Of a stretch of DNA of 64,000 nt, positions 54,257-63,865 are shown piece after piece (position 1 is the stretch's first letter; the number at the start of each line of letters is the position of its first letter). The translations under genes and the position numbers were made by a program. Under the pieces are notes generated by a model that was not told the origin of the DNA, made no database searches, and worked only from the letters and a program-made list of their open reading frames with translations. This stretch comes from Lolliginicoccus lacisalsi (GTDB lineage Bacteria > Actinomycetota > Actinomycetes > Mycobacteriales > Mycobacteriaceae), in NCBI RefSeq assembly GCF_014841105.1, contig NZ_JACYWE010000001.1:445365-509364 (forward strand), in the 5' to 3' direction.

Positions 54257-54793
54257 TCACTGCGTGATGAGCGCGGCCAGAGGGGTGGTTCCGAGCTTGG
54301 CGCGTCCCGCGAGGCCAGCGAGCTCGAGCACCACCGCCGCGCCGACCACCTCGGCCCCGGCTTCCTCGAGCAACGCTTTCGCCGCGACGAGTGTTCCACC
54401 GGTAGCAAGCACGTCATCGATGATGAGCACCCGGCGCCCCGCGAGCTCGATGCCTTCGGCAGGGATCTCGAGGACGGCCTCGCCGTACTCAAGGGCGTAG
54501 CTGCGCGCGTGCACCGGCGGGGGCAGCTTGCCCTGCTTGCGCACCACGAGCATCCCGGTCCCGAGGTGCAGGGCCACGCCCGCCCCGAGCAGGAAACCGC
54601 GCGAATCGATTCCAGCGACCAGGTCAACGCTCGCGGCGGGCGGACTGGCCTCCGCGAGCCCGGCGATGACCGACCGCAGCCCATGCCCGTCCGCGAAGAG
54701 CGGGCTCAGGTCAGCGAACTGCACGCCCGGGGCCGGGAAGTCCGGCACCGTTCGGGTCAGGGAAGCGATGAGCGCAGCGAGGCTGCTGCCCAT
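54257..54793 (-). CDS. apt: adenine phosphoribosyltransferase
   Basis: Purine salvage, adenine plus PRPP to AMP. A 178-residue type I PRTase with the PRPP motif [17 protein letters not shown] and the Apt-specific [17 protein letters not shown] and [18 protein letters not shown] 54793 overlaps the stop of the solute-binding lipoprotein by one base (TGATG), a better start than ATG 54808. Confidence 0.97.
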   Translation of the reverse strand: MGSSLAALIASLTRTVPDFPAPGVQFADLSPLFADGHGLRSVIAGLAEASPPAASVDLVAGIDSRGFLLGAGVALHLGTGMLVVRKQGKLPPPVHARSYALEYGEAVLEIPAEGIELAGRRVLIIDDVLATGGTLVAAKALLEEAGAEVVGAAVVLELAGLAGRAKLGTTPLAALITQ

Positions 54794-56538
54794 CAGCCGC
54801 GCACCCACTTGTCCATGTTCCAGCCCACTCCGGCCCGCGATGGGTTGGGCACCACGCCCAGGATGGACTCGGCGTGGGCCACGGTGCGTGGCTGCACCGC
54901 GAGCGGCACGGAGGGCAGCTCGCTCCAGAGGATGCTCTCCGCCTCGGCGAAGCGCACGTAGCGCGCGTCAGGATTGCTGATCGCGGCCAGCTCAGCGACG
55001 AGGATGTCAATCCGGTCCTGGGAGAACGCGCCGATGTTGCGGCCGTTGCGCGAGTGCAGCGCACCGAGGCGGGTGGCCTCCGAGGCGAGCCCGCCGCTGG
55101 ACTGCACGCCGCCGACACCGCCGAGGACGATGTCGACCTCGCCGGCTTCCATGGCGCGCGCCGGATCGAAGTCGCGGGAACTGACGTTCTGGACGATGAT
55201 GCCCGCTTCCTGGCAGCTTCGGGCGATGAACGAGACGGTTTCCTCGCGCCGCTGGTCCGGGCCCCGGTAGCCGATCCGCACCCGCATGTCGTCGGACTGC
55301 GGGAAGTTGCGAGCGAGCTCGAGGTCAGGCTGGAGGAAGATTTGCTGGGCCGGGCCCGCGACGTAGCCATACGCCGGATGGCCGGGCTGCATGATGCGGG
55401 AGCTGACCACGCCAGGCTGGGGCGGGGAGTCCCCGAACTGGCTGTTGATGGCATCGTCGGCGACGCGCTGCCGGGGCACGCAGCCAGTGAAGGCGCGGCG
55501 CGCATCGACGTTGCCGAACACGCCGCGGGTGTTGAAGACCAACTGCTCGGTGTTGCGCGAGGCCACGGTGCGCGCGTCGTAGCCCGCGAGGTCGAGTCCG
55601 GGCACCGAGCCCGCGCCTGCCTCCACGATCTGCGCCTCGCCGCGCGCCACGATCTCGCGCGTATCCATCCCGGGCCACACCACGATGCGCGGGGTCCGCG
55701 GGGGGTCGCCCCACCATCGATCATTGCGCACCAGCAGCAGCCCGCCGTCCTCGGTGAAAGACTCGATGCGGTAGGGGCCCGAGGATGGGTAGAGCGTGAG
55801 GTCGATCTCGCCGGGCTCGAGATCCCAGCCGGTGTTCCAGAACTCGGCGATGCGTGCCAACGCCTCGATATCGCCTCGCGCGACCGCCCCGACCAGGTCG
55901 GGGACGCGGGCCTCGCGGGCCACGACGTGCGACGGCATGATCGTCGTGGCGGCAAAGATCTCCGCCCAGTCGGTGACCACCCGGCCCTCGCGGAACCGGA
56001 CCTGCGCGCTCTTCGAGCCTGGCTCGCAGTCAATGGCCTCGATGTCGGCAAAGCCCCAGTCGGTGGCGGCGTCGAACAGCGGCTCGGGATCGCCGCCATC
56101 GGGGCCGGGCCCGGTGAACCGGCCGCTGCCCGCCGCCCACGCGAGGACGAGGTCGTTGCAGGTGATGGGAATTCCGTCGGAGAAGACAGCATCAGCATCG
56201 AGCGTGACGTCGAAGGCTTCGGGGCTGCCCGGCACGGGCGTGATGGTGCCGAGGTCGCGGTCGAACACGGCGGTGCCCTCGGGCCCGATATAGCTCAGGC
56301 CCGTGAGCACCCGGCCGAGCACGGCCGGCGCCGCGGAGTACGCGCCGTCGACCGTGTTGGCGTTGTAGGTGGTGATCGGGGCGTCGATGGCGTACCCGAG
56401 GGTGTACTCGTCGAGCGTATCGACGGTCGCGCAGGCGCTGAGCGGGATGATTGCTGCTGTCGCGACCGATACCACCGCCGCTGCCCGTCGGCGAGCGGGT
56501 CCTGCCCCGGCTCGAGCGGTTCGGATGCCTTGGATCAT
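54793..56538 (-). CDS. peptide/nickel-type ABC solute-binding lipoprotein
   Basis: A 581-residue family 5 extracellular binding protein (DppA/OppA-like). Its lipobox is PLSAC, with C36 after a short hydrophobic run. The body has the family features: a [12 protein letters not shown] start, [29 protein letters not shown] and [16 protein letters not shown] 56538 has GGAAGGAA about 8 bases upstream. No permease or ATPase gene is near. The same isolated position between apt and secF is held by Rv2585c in M. tuberculosis. Its ligand is unknown. Confidence 0.92.
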   Translation of the reverse strand: MIQGIRTARAGAGPARRRAAAVVSVATAAIIPLSACATVDTLDEYTLGYAIDAPITTYNANTVDGAYSAAPAVLGRVLTGLSYIGPEGTAVFDRDLGTITPVPGSPEAFDVTLDADAVFSDGIPITCNDLVLAWAAGSGRFTGPGPDGGDPEPLFDAATDWGFADIEAIDCEPGSKSAQVRFREGRVVTDWAEIFAATTIMPSHVVAREARVPDLVGAVARGDIEALARIAEFWNTGWDLEPGEIDLTLYPSSGPYRIESFTEDGGLLLVRNDRWWGDPPRTPRIVVWPGMDTREIVARGEAQIVEAGAGSVPGLDLAGYDARTVASRNTEQLVFNTRGVFGNVDARRAFTGCVPRQRVADDAINSQFGDSPPQPGVVSSRIMQPGHPAYGYVAGPAQQIFLQPDLELARNFPQSDDMRVRIGYRGPDQRREETVSFIARSCQEAGIIVQNVSSRDFDPARAMEAGEVDIVLGGVGGVQSSGGLASEATRLGALHSRNGRNIGAFSQDRIDILVAELAAISNPDARYVRFAEAESILWSELPSVPLAVQPRTVAHAESILGVVPNPSRAGVGWNMDKWVRG

Positions 56539-56563
56539 TGCCGGATTCCTTCCCGGACGTGGT

Positions 56564-57739
56564 TCACCGGCGGCGCTTGCCCGTGGGGCGCGCGCCGGGG
56601 GCCGGCGCGGATCCGCGCCTTCGGGGTGGCTGTGCCGCATCGGAGTCCTCCGCCCCTCCTGCAGCCGCGGCGGAGGCCGCGCCAGCCGGGGCAGTGGCTG
56701 TTGCCGTGGCCGCTGGGCCCGCCCGGCGCGCGGCCACCGCCGCGGTGTGCTCCTTGATCTCGGGAGTACGTTCCTTGAGCGTGACGAGCAACGGGGTGGC
56801 GAAGAAGATGGACGAGTAGGTGCCGATGACGATGCCGACGAGCTGCACGAGGGCGAGATCCTTGAGCGTTCCCACGCCGAGCATCCACACCGCCACGATC
56901 ATCAGCGAGGCGATGGGGAGAACGCTGATCAGCGAGGTGTTGAACGAGCGCATCAAGGTCTGGTTCACGCCGAGATTGGCTTGCTCGGCATACGTTCGCC
57001 GGAGGCTGCTCGTGACCCCGCTCGTGTTCTCCTGCACCTTGTCGAACACAACAACCGTGTCGTAGAGGGAGTAGCCAAGGATCGTGAGCAACCCGATGAT
57101 CGTGGCGGGGCTGACCTCGAATCCCACGATGGCATACACCCCGGCGGTGACCGTGAGGTCGAGGATCACCGCGGCGATCGCCGCGAGCGCCATGTGCCAC
57201 TCGAACCGCAGCGAGATGTAGACGCACACGAGGACGAGGAACACGATCAGCGCGAGGAGAGCCTTCTCGGTGACCTGCCCGCCCCACGTCTCGCTCACCT
57301 TCGCGATGCTGATCGCGTTGATGTCCGCCTGGCCATCGGTCCCCCGGGGCTCGAACGCCTCGAACAGGGCGCGCTGCACCGCCTGGATCTGCGGCTCGTC
57401 GAGGGTCTCGGAACGGATCTGGATCGATGCGGTGGCACCGGTACCGACGATCTGCGTCGTCGTGGGCGCCACGCCGATCGCGTCGGTGAACACGTCCTCG
57501 GCCTGTTGCACCGAGACGTCGCCCGCGGGCCTCTCGACGCGGGTGCCGCCAGCGAAGTCGATCCCGAAGGTGAACCCACGGATGCCGATGCCCGCGACGG
57601 AGATGAGGATCAGGCCGAGCGCGACGAGGAAGAACATCTTGCGGCGCGCCACGATCTCGAAGGCGCCGGTGCCCGTGTAGAGGCGGTGGAAAAAGCCATG
57701 CCGGGGCGCCTGCTCACTGGTGGCCTGCGAGGTTGTCAT
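56564..57739 (-). CDS. secF: protein translocase subunit SecF
   Basis: A 391-residue SecF that works with SecD and proton-motive force to finish Sec export. It has six membrane helices, the conserved FGIDFAGGTRVE segment in the first periplasmic domain, and the helix-4 motif GYSLYDTVVVFDKVQEN. A 60-residue Ala/Pro/Arg-rich cytoplasmic tail extends beyond the core. ATG 57739 overlaps the secD stop as ATGA. Confidence 0.97.
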   Translation of the reverse strand: MTTSQATSEQAPRHGFFHRLYTGTGAFEIVARRKMFFLVALGLILISVAGIGIRGFTFGIDFAGGTRVERPAGDVSVQQAEDVFTDAIGVAPTTTQIVGTGATASIQIRSETLDEPQIQAVQRALFEAFEPRGTDGQADINAISIAKVSETWGGQVTEKALLALIVFLVLVCVYISLRFEWHMALAAIAAVILDLTVTAGVYAIVGFEVSPATIIGLLTILGYSLYDTVVVFDKVQENTSGVTSSLRRTYAEQANLGVNQTLMRSFNTSLISVLPIASLMIVAVWMLGVGTLKDLALVQLVGIVIGTYSSIFFATPLLVTLKERTPEIKEHTAAVAARRAGPAATATATAPAGAASAAAAGGAEDSDAAQPPRRRGSAPAPGARPTGKRRR

Positions 57740-59337
57740 GCTGTGGCACCTTCCACGTTCGTGCGGGATCCGGCCCGGGCCTGCTCCTGCTGGGCGCGCT
57801 CGCGGGCGACATCGGTGATCGCGCCGAGGCCGTTGAGCCGCGGGTTCGACAATATCCGCGATCGGATCGCGAGGCTGAGCATGGGATAGGTGAACAGGAA
57901 CACCACGAAGAGGTCGAGCACCGTGGTGAGGCCGAGCGCGAACGCGAAGCCCTTGACCTGCCCGACCGCGAGCAAGTAGAGGATCGCTGCGGCCAGGAAG
58001 CTGACCGCGTTGCCGGTCATGATGGTCCGCCGGGCACGTTGCCAGCCCCGCTCGACCGCGCTGCGGAAGCTGCGCCCCTCGCGCATCTCATCCTTGATGC
58101 GCTCGAAGTAGACGATGAACGAGTCAGCGGTCATGCCGATGCCGATGATGAACCCGGCGATGGCCGCGAGGTCCAGCGTGAAGTTGATGTACCGGCCAAG
58201 CAGCACGAGCACCCCATAGACCAGCCCGACCGCGATGGCCAGGGACAGGCCCGCGATGACGCCGAGCAGCCGGTAGTACGCGAGCGCGTAGAGAAGGACC
58301 GCGAGCAGCCCGATCGCGCCCGCGATGAGCCCGGCCTCGAGCGAGGCGAGCCCGAGCGTGGCCGAGACCGTCTGGGCCTGCGATGCCTCGAAGGACAGGG
58401 GAAGCGCGCCGTAGCGCAGCTGGTTCGCGAGGTCGCGGACCTCTTCCTCGGTGAAGTTTCCTGAGATCGAGGTGGCACTGCCTGCTGGCGTTGGATCGCG
58501 GATGACGGGAGCGCTCACGACGGCGGTATCGAGCACGAACGCCGCTTGCTGGCCGACGCTCTGGCGGGTGAAGGCCGCCCAGTCATCGCTGGCCTGTCCC
58601 TGGAAGCGGAACGACACTTCCCATCGCGCCTGCTGCTGGTTGTAGCCGCCGCTGACGCTACCGCTGTCGATCGCCTCGCCCTCGATGAGCACGGGCCCGA
58701 GCAGGTAGACGACCTGGCCGTCGTTGCTGCACGTGATCAGCGGCTTGTCGGGCAGGTCGTTGCCAGCGAGGGGGTCGAGCGGGCTGCACTCGTGCTCGGC
58801 CAGCGTCGCTGCCTGCGTCTCGGGGTCCTCGGACTGCCTGGTGCCGCGGGCCTCCTCGATCAGCGCGGCGGCCTCGTCCGCGTCTCCGGGCAGAGTGGCA
58901 CGGGGCTCGTCCTCCGTGGCGGTGCCCTCGTCAGGGCTGCTCTGCTCGGCATTGGGGGCTGGTTGCGCGTTCAGGACGGGCCGGACGTACATCCGGGCAG
59001 TCTGGCCGAGCGTGCGCGCTTGGGCACCGTCCTGGCCCGGCACGGTGATGACGAGGGTCTCGCCGTCGATGAGGACCTCGGAGCCGGCGACGCCAAGTCC
59101 GTTGATGCGGGTGGCGATGATCTCCTGGGCCTGCTCGAGGGCGTCAGGGCTGGGGCTCGAGCCATCCGGCGTGATCGCGGAGAGCACGACTCGCGTGCCG
59201 CCCTGGAGGTCGACACCGAGGCGCGGCGTGTTGCCGCGGTCCCCGGTGAACATTACGAGGGTGAAGCACAGGACGACGAGCATGAGCACGAAGCTGAGTG
59301 CCCGCAGCGGATACTTCCGCCGACTGGTTGATGCCAC
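57736..59337 (-). CDS. secD: protein translocase subunit SecD
   Basis: A 533-residue SecD. It has an N-terminal helix (ALSFVLMLVVLCFTLVMF), then LGVDLQGGTRVVL, a large periplasmic domain with an acidic insertion (around 150-215), and five C-terminal helices with GIGMTADSFIVYFERIKDE. GTG 59337 has AAGGAG 8 bases before it. A longer frame to 59379 lacks that signal. Confidence 0.97.
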   Translation of the reverse strand: MASTSRRKYPLRALSFVLMLVVLCFTLVMFTGDRGNTPRLGVDLQGGTRVVLSAITPDGSSPSPDALEQAQEIIATRINGLGVAGSEVLIDGETLVITVPGQDGAQARTLGQTARMYVRPVLNAQPAPNAEQSSPDEGTATEDEPRATLPGDADEAAALIEEARGTRQSEDPETQAATLAEHECSPLDPLAGNDLPDKPLITCSNDGQVVYLLGPVLIEGEAIDSGSVSGGYNQQQARWEVSFRFQGQASDDWAAFTRQSVGQQAAFVLDTAVVSAPVIRDPTPAGSATSISGNFTEEEVRDLANQLRYGALPLSFEASQAQTVSATLGLASLEAGLIAGAIGLLAVLLYALAYYRLLGVIAGLSLAIAVGLVYGVLVLLGRYINFTLDLAAIAGFIIGIGMTADSFIVYFERIKDEMREGRSFRSAVERGWQRARRTIMTGNAVSFLAAAILYLLAVGQVKGFAFALGLTTVLDLFVVFLFTYPMLSLAIRSRILSNPRLNGLGAITDVARERAQQEQARAGSRTNVEGATA

Positions 59338-59390
59338 GAGACGATCTCCTTGACGACAACTGGCCCGACAGCCAGTCACGAGGGCTGACT

Positions 59391-59726
59391 CTACTGGACT
59401 CCGCTATCGCGGCCGTGCGCCTCCGCGCCGCCGTTGTCGTGGTCCCGGAACTCGCCGCCCTCCTCCTCGGTGTCCTCGCGGACCACATCGCGGATGGCCA
59501 GGCGCATCCAGGTGGCGACCACGCCGGGAGCGATCTCGCGCTCCACGGTGGTGTCCTCGACCGCGAGGATCGTGGCGTACAGCCCAGAAGTGGTCATGAT
59601 GCGATCACCGACGGAGAGCGAGTCCTGAAGTGCCGCTTGGCGGTCCATTTCTTTCTTCTGGCGCCGCACCGACAGGAACATTGGTACGAGCAGGAGCAGG
59701 ATGAGCAGCGGCAGGAGCAGTTCCAT
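59391..59726 (-). CDS. yajC: preprotein translocase auxiliary subunit YajC
   Basis: A 111-residue single-pass membrane protein. One helix (residues 2-19, LLLPLLILLLLVPMFLSV) is followed by the signature RRQKKEMDRQAALQ and the small beta domain (GDRIMTTSGLYATILAVED). The C-terminus is acidic and His/Asp-rich. ATG 59726 is preceded by GAGGAAT. It lies 53 bases upstream of secD. A hairpin after ruvB separates it from the ruv unit. Confidence 0.94.
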   Translation of the reverse strand: MELLLPLLILLLLVPMFLSVRRQKKEMDRQAALQDSLSVGDRIMTTSGLYATILAVEDTTVEREIAPGVVATWMRLAIRDVVREDTEEEGGEFRDHDNGGAEAHGRDSGVQ

Positions 59727-59844
59727 CGGGGCGTGATTCCTCGTTGTTCGATGTGCGCGTGTGGGGCGAGCCGGCAACGGAATGCCGACCGGTACACCAG
59801 TGTGCCATCCCTGGCTCGGCTTGCCGAGTTGCCCGCGCCGCCAC

Positions 59845-59861
59845 CGCCCGGCCAGCGGGCG
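59845..59861 (-). terminator. hairpin after ruvB
   Basis: A 6-base-pair stem CGCCCG / CGGGCG with a 5-base loop lies 23 bases after the ruvB stop. A second short hairpin CTCGGC-TT-GCCGAG lies at 59815-59828. Together they probably end the ruvCAB message. Confidence 0.45.
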
Positions 59862-59883
59862 ATCCGGACCGGCCGGGGCCGTG

Positions 59884-60951
59884 CTATTCGTCGTCGTGGG
59901 GCTCGCGCGCGCGGACCGTGATGCCGCTCGCCACGGTATCCGCCGGCGGCACGAGGCCCAGGTGCTCCCACGCCGCCGCGGTGGCGATTCGCCCGCGTGG
60001 CGTGCGGGCCAGCATGCCGGCCCGCACCAGGTAGGGCTCGCACACCTCCTCCACGGTGGCCGGCTCCTCGCCCACGGCCACCGCCAGCGTGGCCGCACCG
60101 ACAGGACCACCGTTGAAGCTCCGGACGAGCGATTGCAGCACGGCCCGGTCGAGCCGGTCGAGCCCGAGCTGATCGACGTCATAGACACGCAGGGCAGCGC
60201 GCGCGATATCCATGGTGACGATGCCATCGGAGCGGACCTCCGCGTAGTCACGCACGCGGCGCAGCAGCCGGTTGGCGATGCGTGGCGTACCGCGGGACCG
60301 CCGGGCGATCTCGTGGCTCGCGTCATTCTCGAGCTCCACGCCGAGGATGCGCGCGGAGCGCATCAGGATTCGCTGCAGCTCCCCGGGCTCGTAGAAGTCC
60401 ATGTGCGCGGTGAACCCGAAGCGATCGCGCAACGGACCAGTCAGGGCGCCGGAGCGTGTCGTCGCGCCGACCAAGGTGAAGGGCGACACCTCGAGCGGGA
60501 TGGAGGTGGCTCCGGGGCCCTTGCCGACGACGACATCCACGCGGAAGTCCTCCATGGCGAGGTACAGCATTTCCTCCGCGGGCCGGGAGATCCGATGGAT
60601 CTCATCGATGAACAGGACATCGCCCTCGACGAGATTGCTGAGCATCGCGGCGAGGTCGCCGGCCCGCTCCAGCGCTGGCCCCGAGGTCAGCCGCAGCGAC
60701 GTGCCCATCTCGGCCGCGATGATCATCGCGAGGCTGGTCTTGCCGAGCCCGGGCGGCCCGGAGAGCAGGATGTGGTCGGGAGCAGCGCCGCGCTGCTTGG
60801 CGCCCGAGAGGACGAGCTCGAGCTGCTCGCGAACGCGCGGCTGTCCAATGAAGTCGTAGAGGTTCTTGGGCCGAAGGCTGACCTCGATGTCACCGTCGCC
60901 GTCGACGAGGCTCGGTGACATGGGCGGCATGGATTGGTCCCGGTCTGTCAT
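59884..60951 (-). CDS. ruvB: Holliday junction branch migration ATPase RuvB
   Basis: A 355-residue AAA+ motor. Walker [10 protein letters not shown], Walker [10 protein letters not shown], the sensor/arginine-finger region (GPLRDRFGF), and the C-terminal winged helix ([14 protein letters not shown]) are visible. ATG 60951 overlaps the ruvA stop as ATGA. Confidence 0.98.
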   Translation of the reverse strand: MTDRDQSMPPMSPSLVDGDGDIEVSLRPKNLYDFIGQPRVREQLELVLSGAKQRGAAPDHILLSGPPGLGKTSLAMIIAAEMGTSLRLTSGPALERAGDLAAMLSNLVEGDVLFIDEIHRISRPAEEMLYLAMEDFRVDVVVGKGPGATSIPLEVSPFTLVGATTRSGALTGPLRDRFGFTAHMDFYEPGELQRILMRSARILGVELENDASHEIARRSRGTPRIANRLLRRVRDYAEVRSDGIVTMDIARAALRVYDVDQLGLDRLDRAVLQSLVRSFNGGPVGAATLAVAVGEEPATVEEVCEPYLVRAGMLARTPRGRIATAAAWEHLGLVPPADTVASGITVRAREPHDDE

Positions 60952-61559
60952 CGCGGCCCACCCAGGCTAGCGAGAGCGGAGCGCAGCAACACCGACGAGG
61001 TCGCGGCAGGCTCGGCCTCCAGCGCCACGGCAGTGGCCTGCTCGGCCTGCCCCGCAGTGAAGCCAAGGCCGGTGAGCGCCTCGACGACGGTGTCGGCAAT
61101 CGTCGTTGCCGGGGCGCTGCCATTGAGCCCACCGCCAGCATCCCCGGGCATGCCCTCGACCACTCCGACCTTGTCGCGCAGGTCAACGATGAGGCGATCG
61201 GCGACGCGCTTGCCCACCCCGGGCACTCGCATCAGCGCCTTGGCGTCACCGTTGGCCAGCGCGAGCCGCAGCGCGCTCGGCTCCAGGACCGCCAGCACCG
61301 CCATGGCGAGCCGCGGGCCCACGCCTGTCACGGTTTGCAGGATCGCGAAGAGCTCGCGCGAATCATCCTCCGAGAACCCGTAGAGGGTCATCGAGTCCTC
61401 CCGCACCACCATGGTGGTGAGCAGGAGCGCCTCGGTGCCCCGGTGCAAGCCAGCCAGAGTGCCGGGCGTCGCATGGACCTTGTAGCCCACGCCCCCGGCC
61501 TCGACGACGGCGTGGTCCAGGCCGATGTGCAGGACTGGTCCGCGCACTGCTGCGATCAT
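60948..61559 (-). CDS. ruvA: Holliday junction branch migration protein RuvA
   Basis: A 203-residue RuvA: an N-terminal OB fold ([13 protein letters not shown]), tandem helix-hairpin-helix motifs ([37 protein letters not shown]) and a C-terminal UBA-like domain that contacts RuvB. ATG 61559 overlaps the ruvC stop as ATGA. Confidence 0.98.
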   Translation of the reverse strand: MIAAVRGPVLHIGLDHAVVEAGGVGYKVHATPGTLAGLHRGTEALLLTTMVVREDSMTLYGFSEDDSRELFAILQTVTGVGPRLAMAVLAVLEPSALRLALANGDAKALMRVPGVGKRVADRLIVDLRDKVGVVEGMPGDAGGGLNGSAPATTIADTVVEALTGLGFTAGQAEQATAVALEAEPAATSSVLLRSALASLGGPR

Positions 61560-62263
61560 GATGCCTGTCCCCCGATCGAGTGGCGGCCCGTGCCGCGATC
61601 ATCCTGTGCGTTCCTGCTCGCCGGGCCCCGCGATTCCGCTCTTGCGGCCGCCGCTTTCCCTGCCGCCGCTTTCCCTGCCGCCGCCTTCCGGGCATCGGCC
61701 GCCTGGGCGCGCCGGACCGCCGCGAGCCGCGCCGTGTACTTGCGCCGCGCGGCCTGCGCGGCCGCCTCGGCCTCGGCCATGCGATCGAGCATCGGGGCAC
61801 GCCAGCAGTGGCAGATCGCGAGCGCGAGCGCATCGGCGGCGTCCGCTGGACGAGGCGCCTCGGCCATCTTGAGAATGCGCGTCACCATCGCGGTGACCTG
61901 CTCCTTCCCCGCGGAACCATCACCGGTCACCGCGGACTTGACCTGGCTCGGGGTGTGGAACGAAACGGGAATGCCCCGCCTCGCGGCCGCGAGCGCGACC
62001 ACCCCGCCGGCCTGCGCGGTGCCCATCACCGAGCGGACGTTCTGCTGCGAGAACACCCGCTCGATGGCAACGACATCGGGGCGGTGCTTGTCCATCCATT
62101 CCTCCGCCACGGTGGCGATGCGCAGCAGGCGCGCGGACAGCTCGAGGTCGGGAGGCGTGCGGACCACATCGACCGCGATCGCAATGACACTGCGTCCCGA
62201 TCCCGAATCAACGATGCCGAGCCCGCACCGGGTGAGCCCCGGGTCAACGCCCATTACCCTCAC
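61556..62263 (-). CDS. ruvC: Holliday junction resolvase RuvC
   Basis: A 235-residue resolvase. The start GTG 62263 is favoured because GGAGG is 5 bases before it and it places the first catalytic acid at D7 (VMGVDPGL) and the second at E68 (AIERVF), as in E. coli. The last acids are in [15 protein letters not shown] 60-residue Ala/Lys/Arg-rich tail with three AAAGK-type repeats extends beyond the normal core. A LexA box lies immediately upstream, so the unit is likely induced by DNA damage. Confidence 0.95.
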   Translation of the reverse strand: MRVMGVDPGLTRCGLGIVDSGSGRSVIAIAVDVVRTPPDLELSARLLRIATVAEEWMDKHRPDVVAIERVFSQQNVRSVMGTAQAGGVVALAAARRGIPVSFHTPSQVKSAVTGDGSAGKEQVTAMVTRILKMAEAPRPADAADALALAICHCWRAPMLDRMAEAEAAAQAARRKYTARLAAVRRAQAADARKAAAGKAAAGKAAAARAESRGPASRNAQDDRGTGRHSIGGQAS

Positions 62264-62280
62264 GCGCACCTCCACCCCAT

Positions 62281-62303
62281 GCGAACAGTTGTTCGATAGT
62301 GTA
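62281..62303 (-). promoter_or_regulatory. LexA (SOS) box and -10 of ruvCAB
   Basis: Plus-strand GCGAACAGTTGTTCGA (62281-62296) matches the actinobacterial SOS box TCGAAC-N4-GTTCGA at 11 of 12 fixed positions. On the minus strand a TACACT -10 (62298-62303) sits immediately upstream, so LexA bound here would cover the transcription start of ruvC. Confidence 0.8.
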
Positions 62304-62371
62304 GTGGATATCGCTCGCTCGGGTCGTCCGCGAGCGGCGGGCGAGTCGCGGCGACCGATCGAGCTGAATCG

Positions 62372-63124
62372 TCATTCGTCGAGCTGGGCAAGGACCTCGT
62401 CGGAGATGTCGATGTTCGAGTAGACGTTCTGCACGTCATCGCAATCCTCGAGGGCATCGATGAGCCGCAGCACCTTGCGGGCAGCGTCGGCATCGACGGC
62501 CACGCTCATCGAGGGCTGGAAGCTCGGCTCGGCCGAGTCGTAGTCGATCCCGGCCTCGACGAGCGCGGTGCGGACCGCCACGAGGTCGGTGGGCTCGGAG
62601 ACGATCTCGAAGCTCTCGCCGAGATCGTTGACCTCCTCAGCGCCCGCCTCGAGCACCGCGAGCAGGATGTCGTCCTCCGAGAGGCCGTGCTTCTCCAGCA
62701 CGACCACGCCCTTGCGGGAGAACATGTAGGCCACCGAGCCGGCGTCGGCCATGTTGCCGCCGTTGCGGCTCATCGCGGTGCGAACCTCGCCCGCGGCGCG
62801 GTTGCGATTGTCGGTGAGGCACTCGATGAGCAGCGCCACGCCATTGGGCCCATAGCCCTCGTACATGATGGTCTGCCAGTCCGCGCCGCCGGCCTCCTCG
62901 CCGGAACCGCGCTTGCGCGCCCGCTCGATGTTGTCGTTGGGCACCGAGGCCTTCTTCGCCTTCTGGATGGCGTCGTAGAGCGTGGGATTGCCCGTAGGAT
63001 CACCACCGCCGGTGCGAGCCGCGACCTCGACGTTCTTGACCAGCTTGGCGAAGAGCTTGCCGCGCTTGGCGTCGATGGCCGCCTTCTTGTGCTTGGTGGT
63101 GGCCCATTTGGAGTGGCCGCTCAT
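62372..63124 (-). CDS. yebC: YebC/PmpR-family regulatory or translation factor
   Basis: A 250-residue YebC protein: N-terminal [20 protein letters not shown] and the following helical domain ([20 protein letters not shown]), then two alpha-beta domains. The family was long labelled as transcriptional regulators; recent work ties some members to translation of proline-rich sequences. ATG 63124 has AAGGAAC upstream. It precedes the ruv unit, from which it is separated by the LexA-box promoter. Confidence 0.95.
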   Translation of the reverse strand: MSGHSKWATTKHKKAAIDAKRGKLFAKLVKNVEVAARTGGGDPTGNPTLYDAIQKAKKASVPNDNIERARKRGSGEEAGGADWQTIMYEGYGPNGVALLIECLTDNRNRAAGEVRTAMSRNGGNMADAGSVAYMFSRKGVVVLEKHGLSEDDILLAVLEAGAEEVNDLGESFEIVSEPTDLVAVRTALVEAGIDYDSAEPSFQPSMSVAVDADAARKVLRLIDALEDCDDVQNVYSNIDISDEVLAQLDE

Positions 63125-63188
63125 AAGGTCCGGTTCCTTCCGACGTCACCGATCGTTCACTGCGAGGACTTGGCTGGCGTGGGGAATG

Positions 63189-63809
63189 TTACCCCGGCCG
63201 ACCCGCATTGTTCCGCACGCTGTCGACGAACAAGCCATGCACGCGACGGTCACCCGTCACCTCCGGATGGAACGAGGTGGCCATCACCGGCCCCTGGCGG
63301 ACCGCGACCACCCGTCCCGCGGCCGGTCCGGTCTGCACGGTGGCGAGCACCTCCACGCCGGGACCGCACTCCTCGACCCACGGGGCCCGGATGAACACCG
63401 CCCGCAATGGCTCACCCTCGATGCCGTTCATTGCCAGGTCCTCCTCGAAGGAATCCACCTGGCGGCCAAAGGCATTGCGGCGAACCGTGATATCGATCGC
63501 CCCCAGGCTCACCGCGTCCGGGCGCGTGTCGAGAACGGTCGAGGCCAGCATGATCATCCCGGCGCAGGAGCCATACGCGGGAAGCCCCTCGGCCAGCGCC
63601 GCGCGCAACGGATCGAACAGGTCGAACACGGTGAGCAGGCGGCTCATCGTCGTCGACTCGCCGCCGGGGATGACCAGTCCATCAACGCTATCGATCTCCG
63701 TCGCGCGTCGCACCCGCACTGGCTCCGCCCCCACCGCTTCGAGCGCATGCATGTGCTCGCGGACATCGCCCTGCAGCGACAGGACACCTATGACGAGTCG
63801 GGATTCCAC
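63189..63809 (-). CDS. pdxT: pyridoxal 5'-phosphate synthase, glutaminase subunit
   Basis: A 206-residue PdxT that supplies ammonia to PdxS for PLP. It has [14 protein letters not shown] at the start, [11 protein letters not shown] at 49-59, the nucleophile C82 ([11 protein letters not shown]), and the His-Glu pair in [12 protein letters not shown] 63809 lacks a ribosome binding site but has a TACTCT -10 seven bases upstream (63817-63822), so it may be leaderless. Its partner pdxS is not in the window; in M. tuberculosis it lies just beyond tesB. Confidence 0.95.
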   Translation of the reverse strand: MESRLVIGVLSLQGDVREHMHALEAVGAEPVRVRRATEIDSVDGLVIPGGESTTMSRLLTVFDLFDPLRAALAEGLPAYGSCAGMIMLASTVLDTRPDAVSLGAIDITVRRNAFGRQVDSFEEDLAMNGIEGEPLRAVFIRAPWVEECGPGVEVLATVQTGPAAGRVVAVRQGPVMATSFHPEVTGDRRVHGLFVDSVRNNAGRPG

Positions 63810-63816
63810 TCGCGAC

Positions 63817-63822
63817 AGAGTA
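63817..63822 (-). promoter_or_regulatory. candidate leaderless promoter of pdxT
   Basis: Minus-strand TACTCT lies 7 bases before the pdxT GTG, in the 56-base gap after the tesB stop. No ribosome binding site is present. Confidence 0.45.
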
Positions 63823-63865
63823 GGTCGTTGCCCGGCGAATGTCGAAACAGCGGTCAGCCAGGTAG

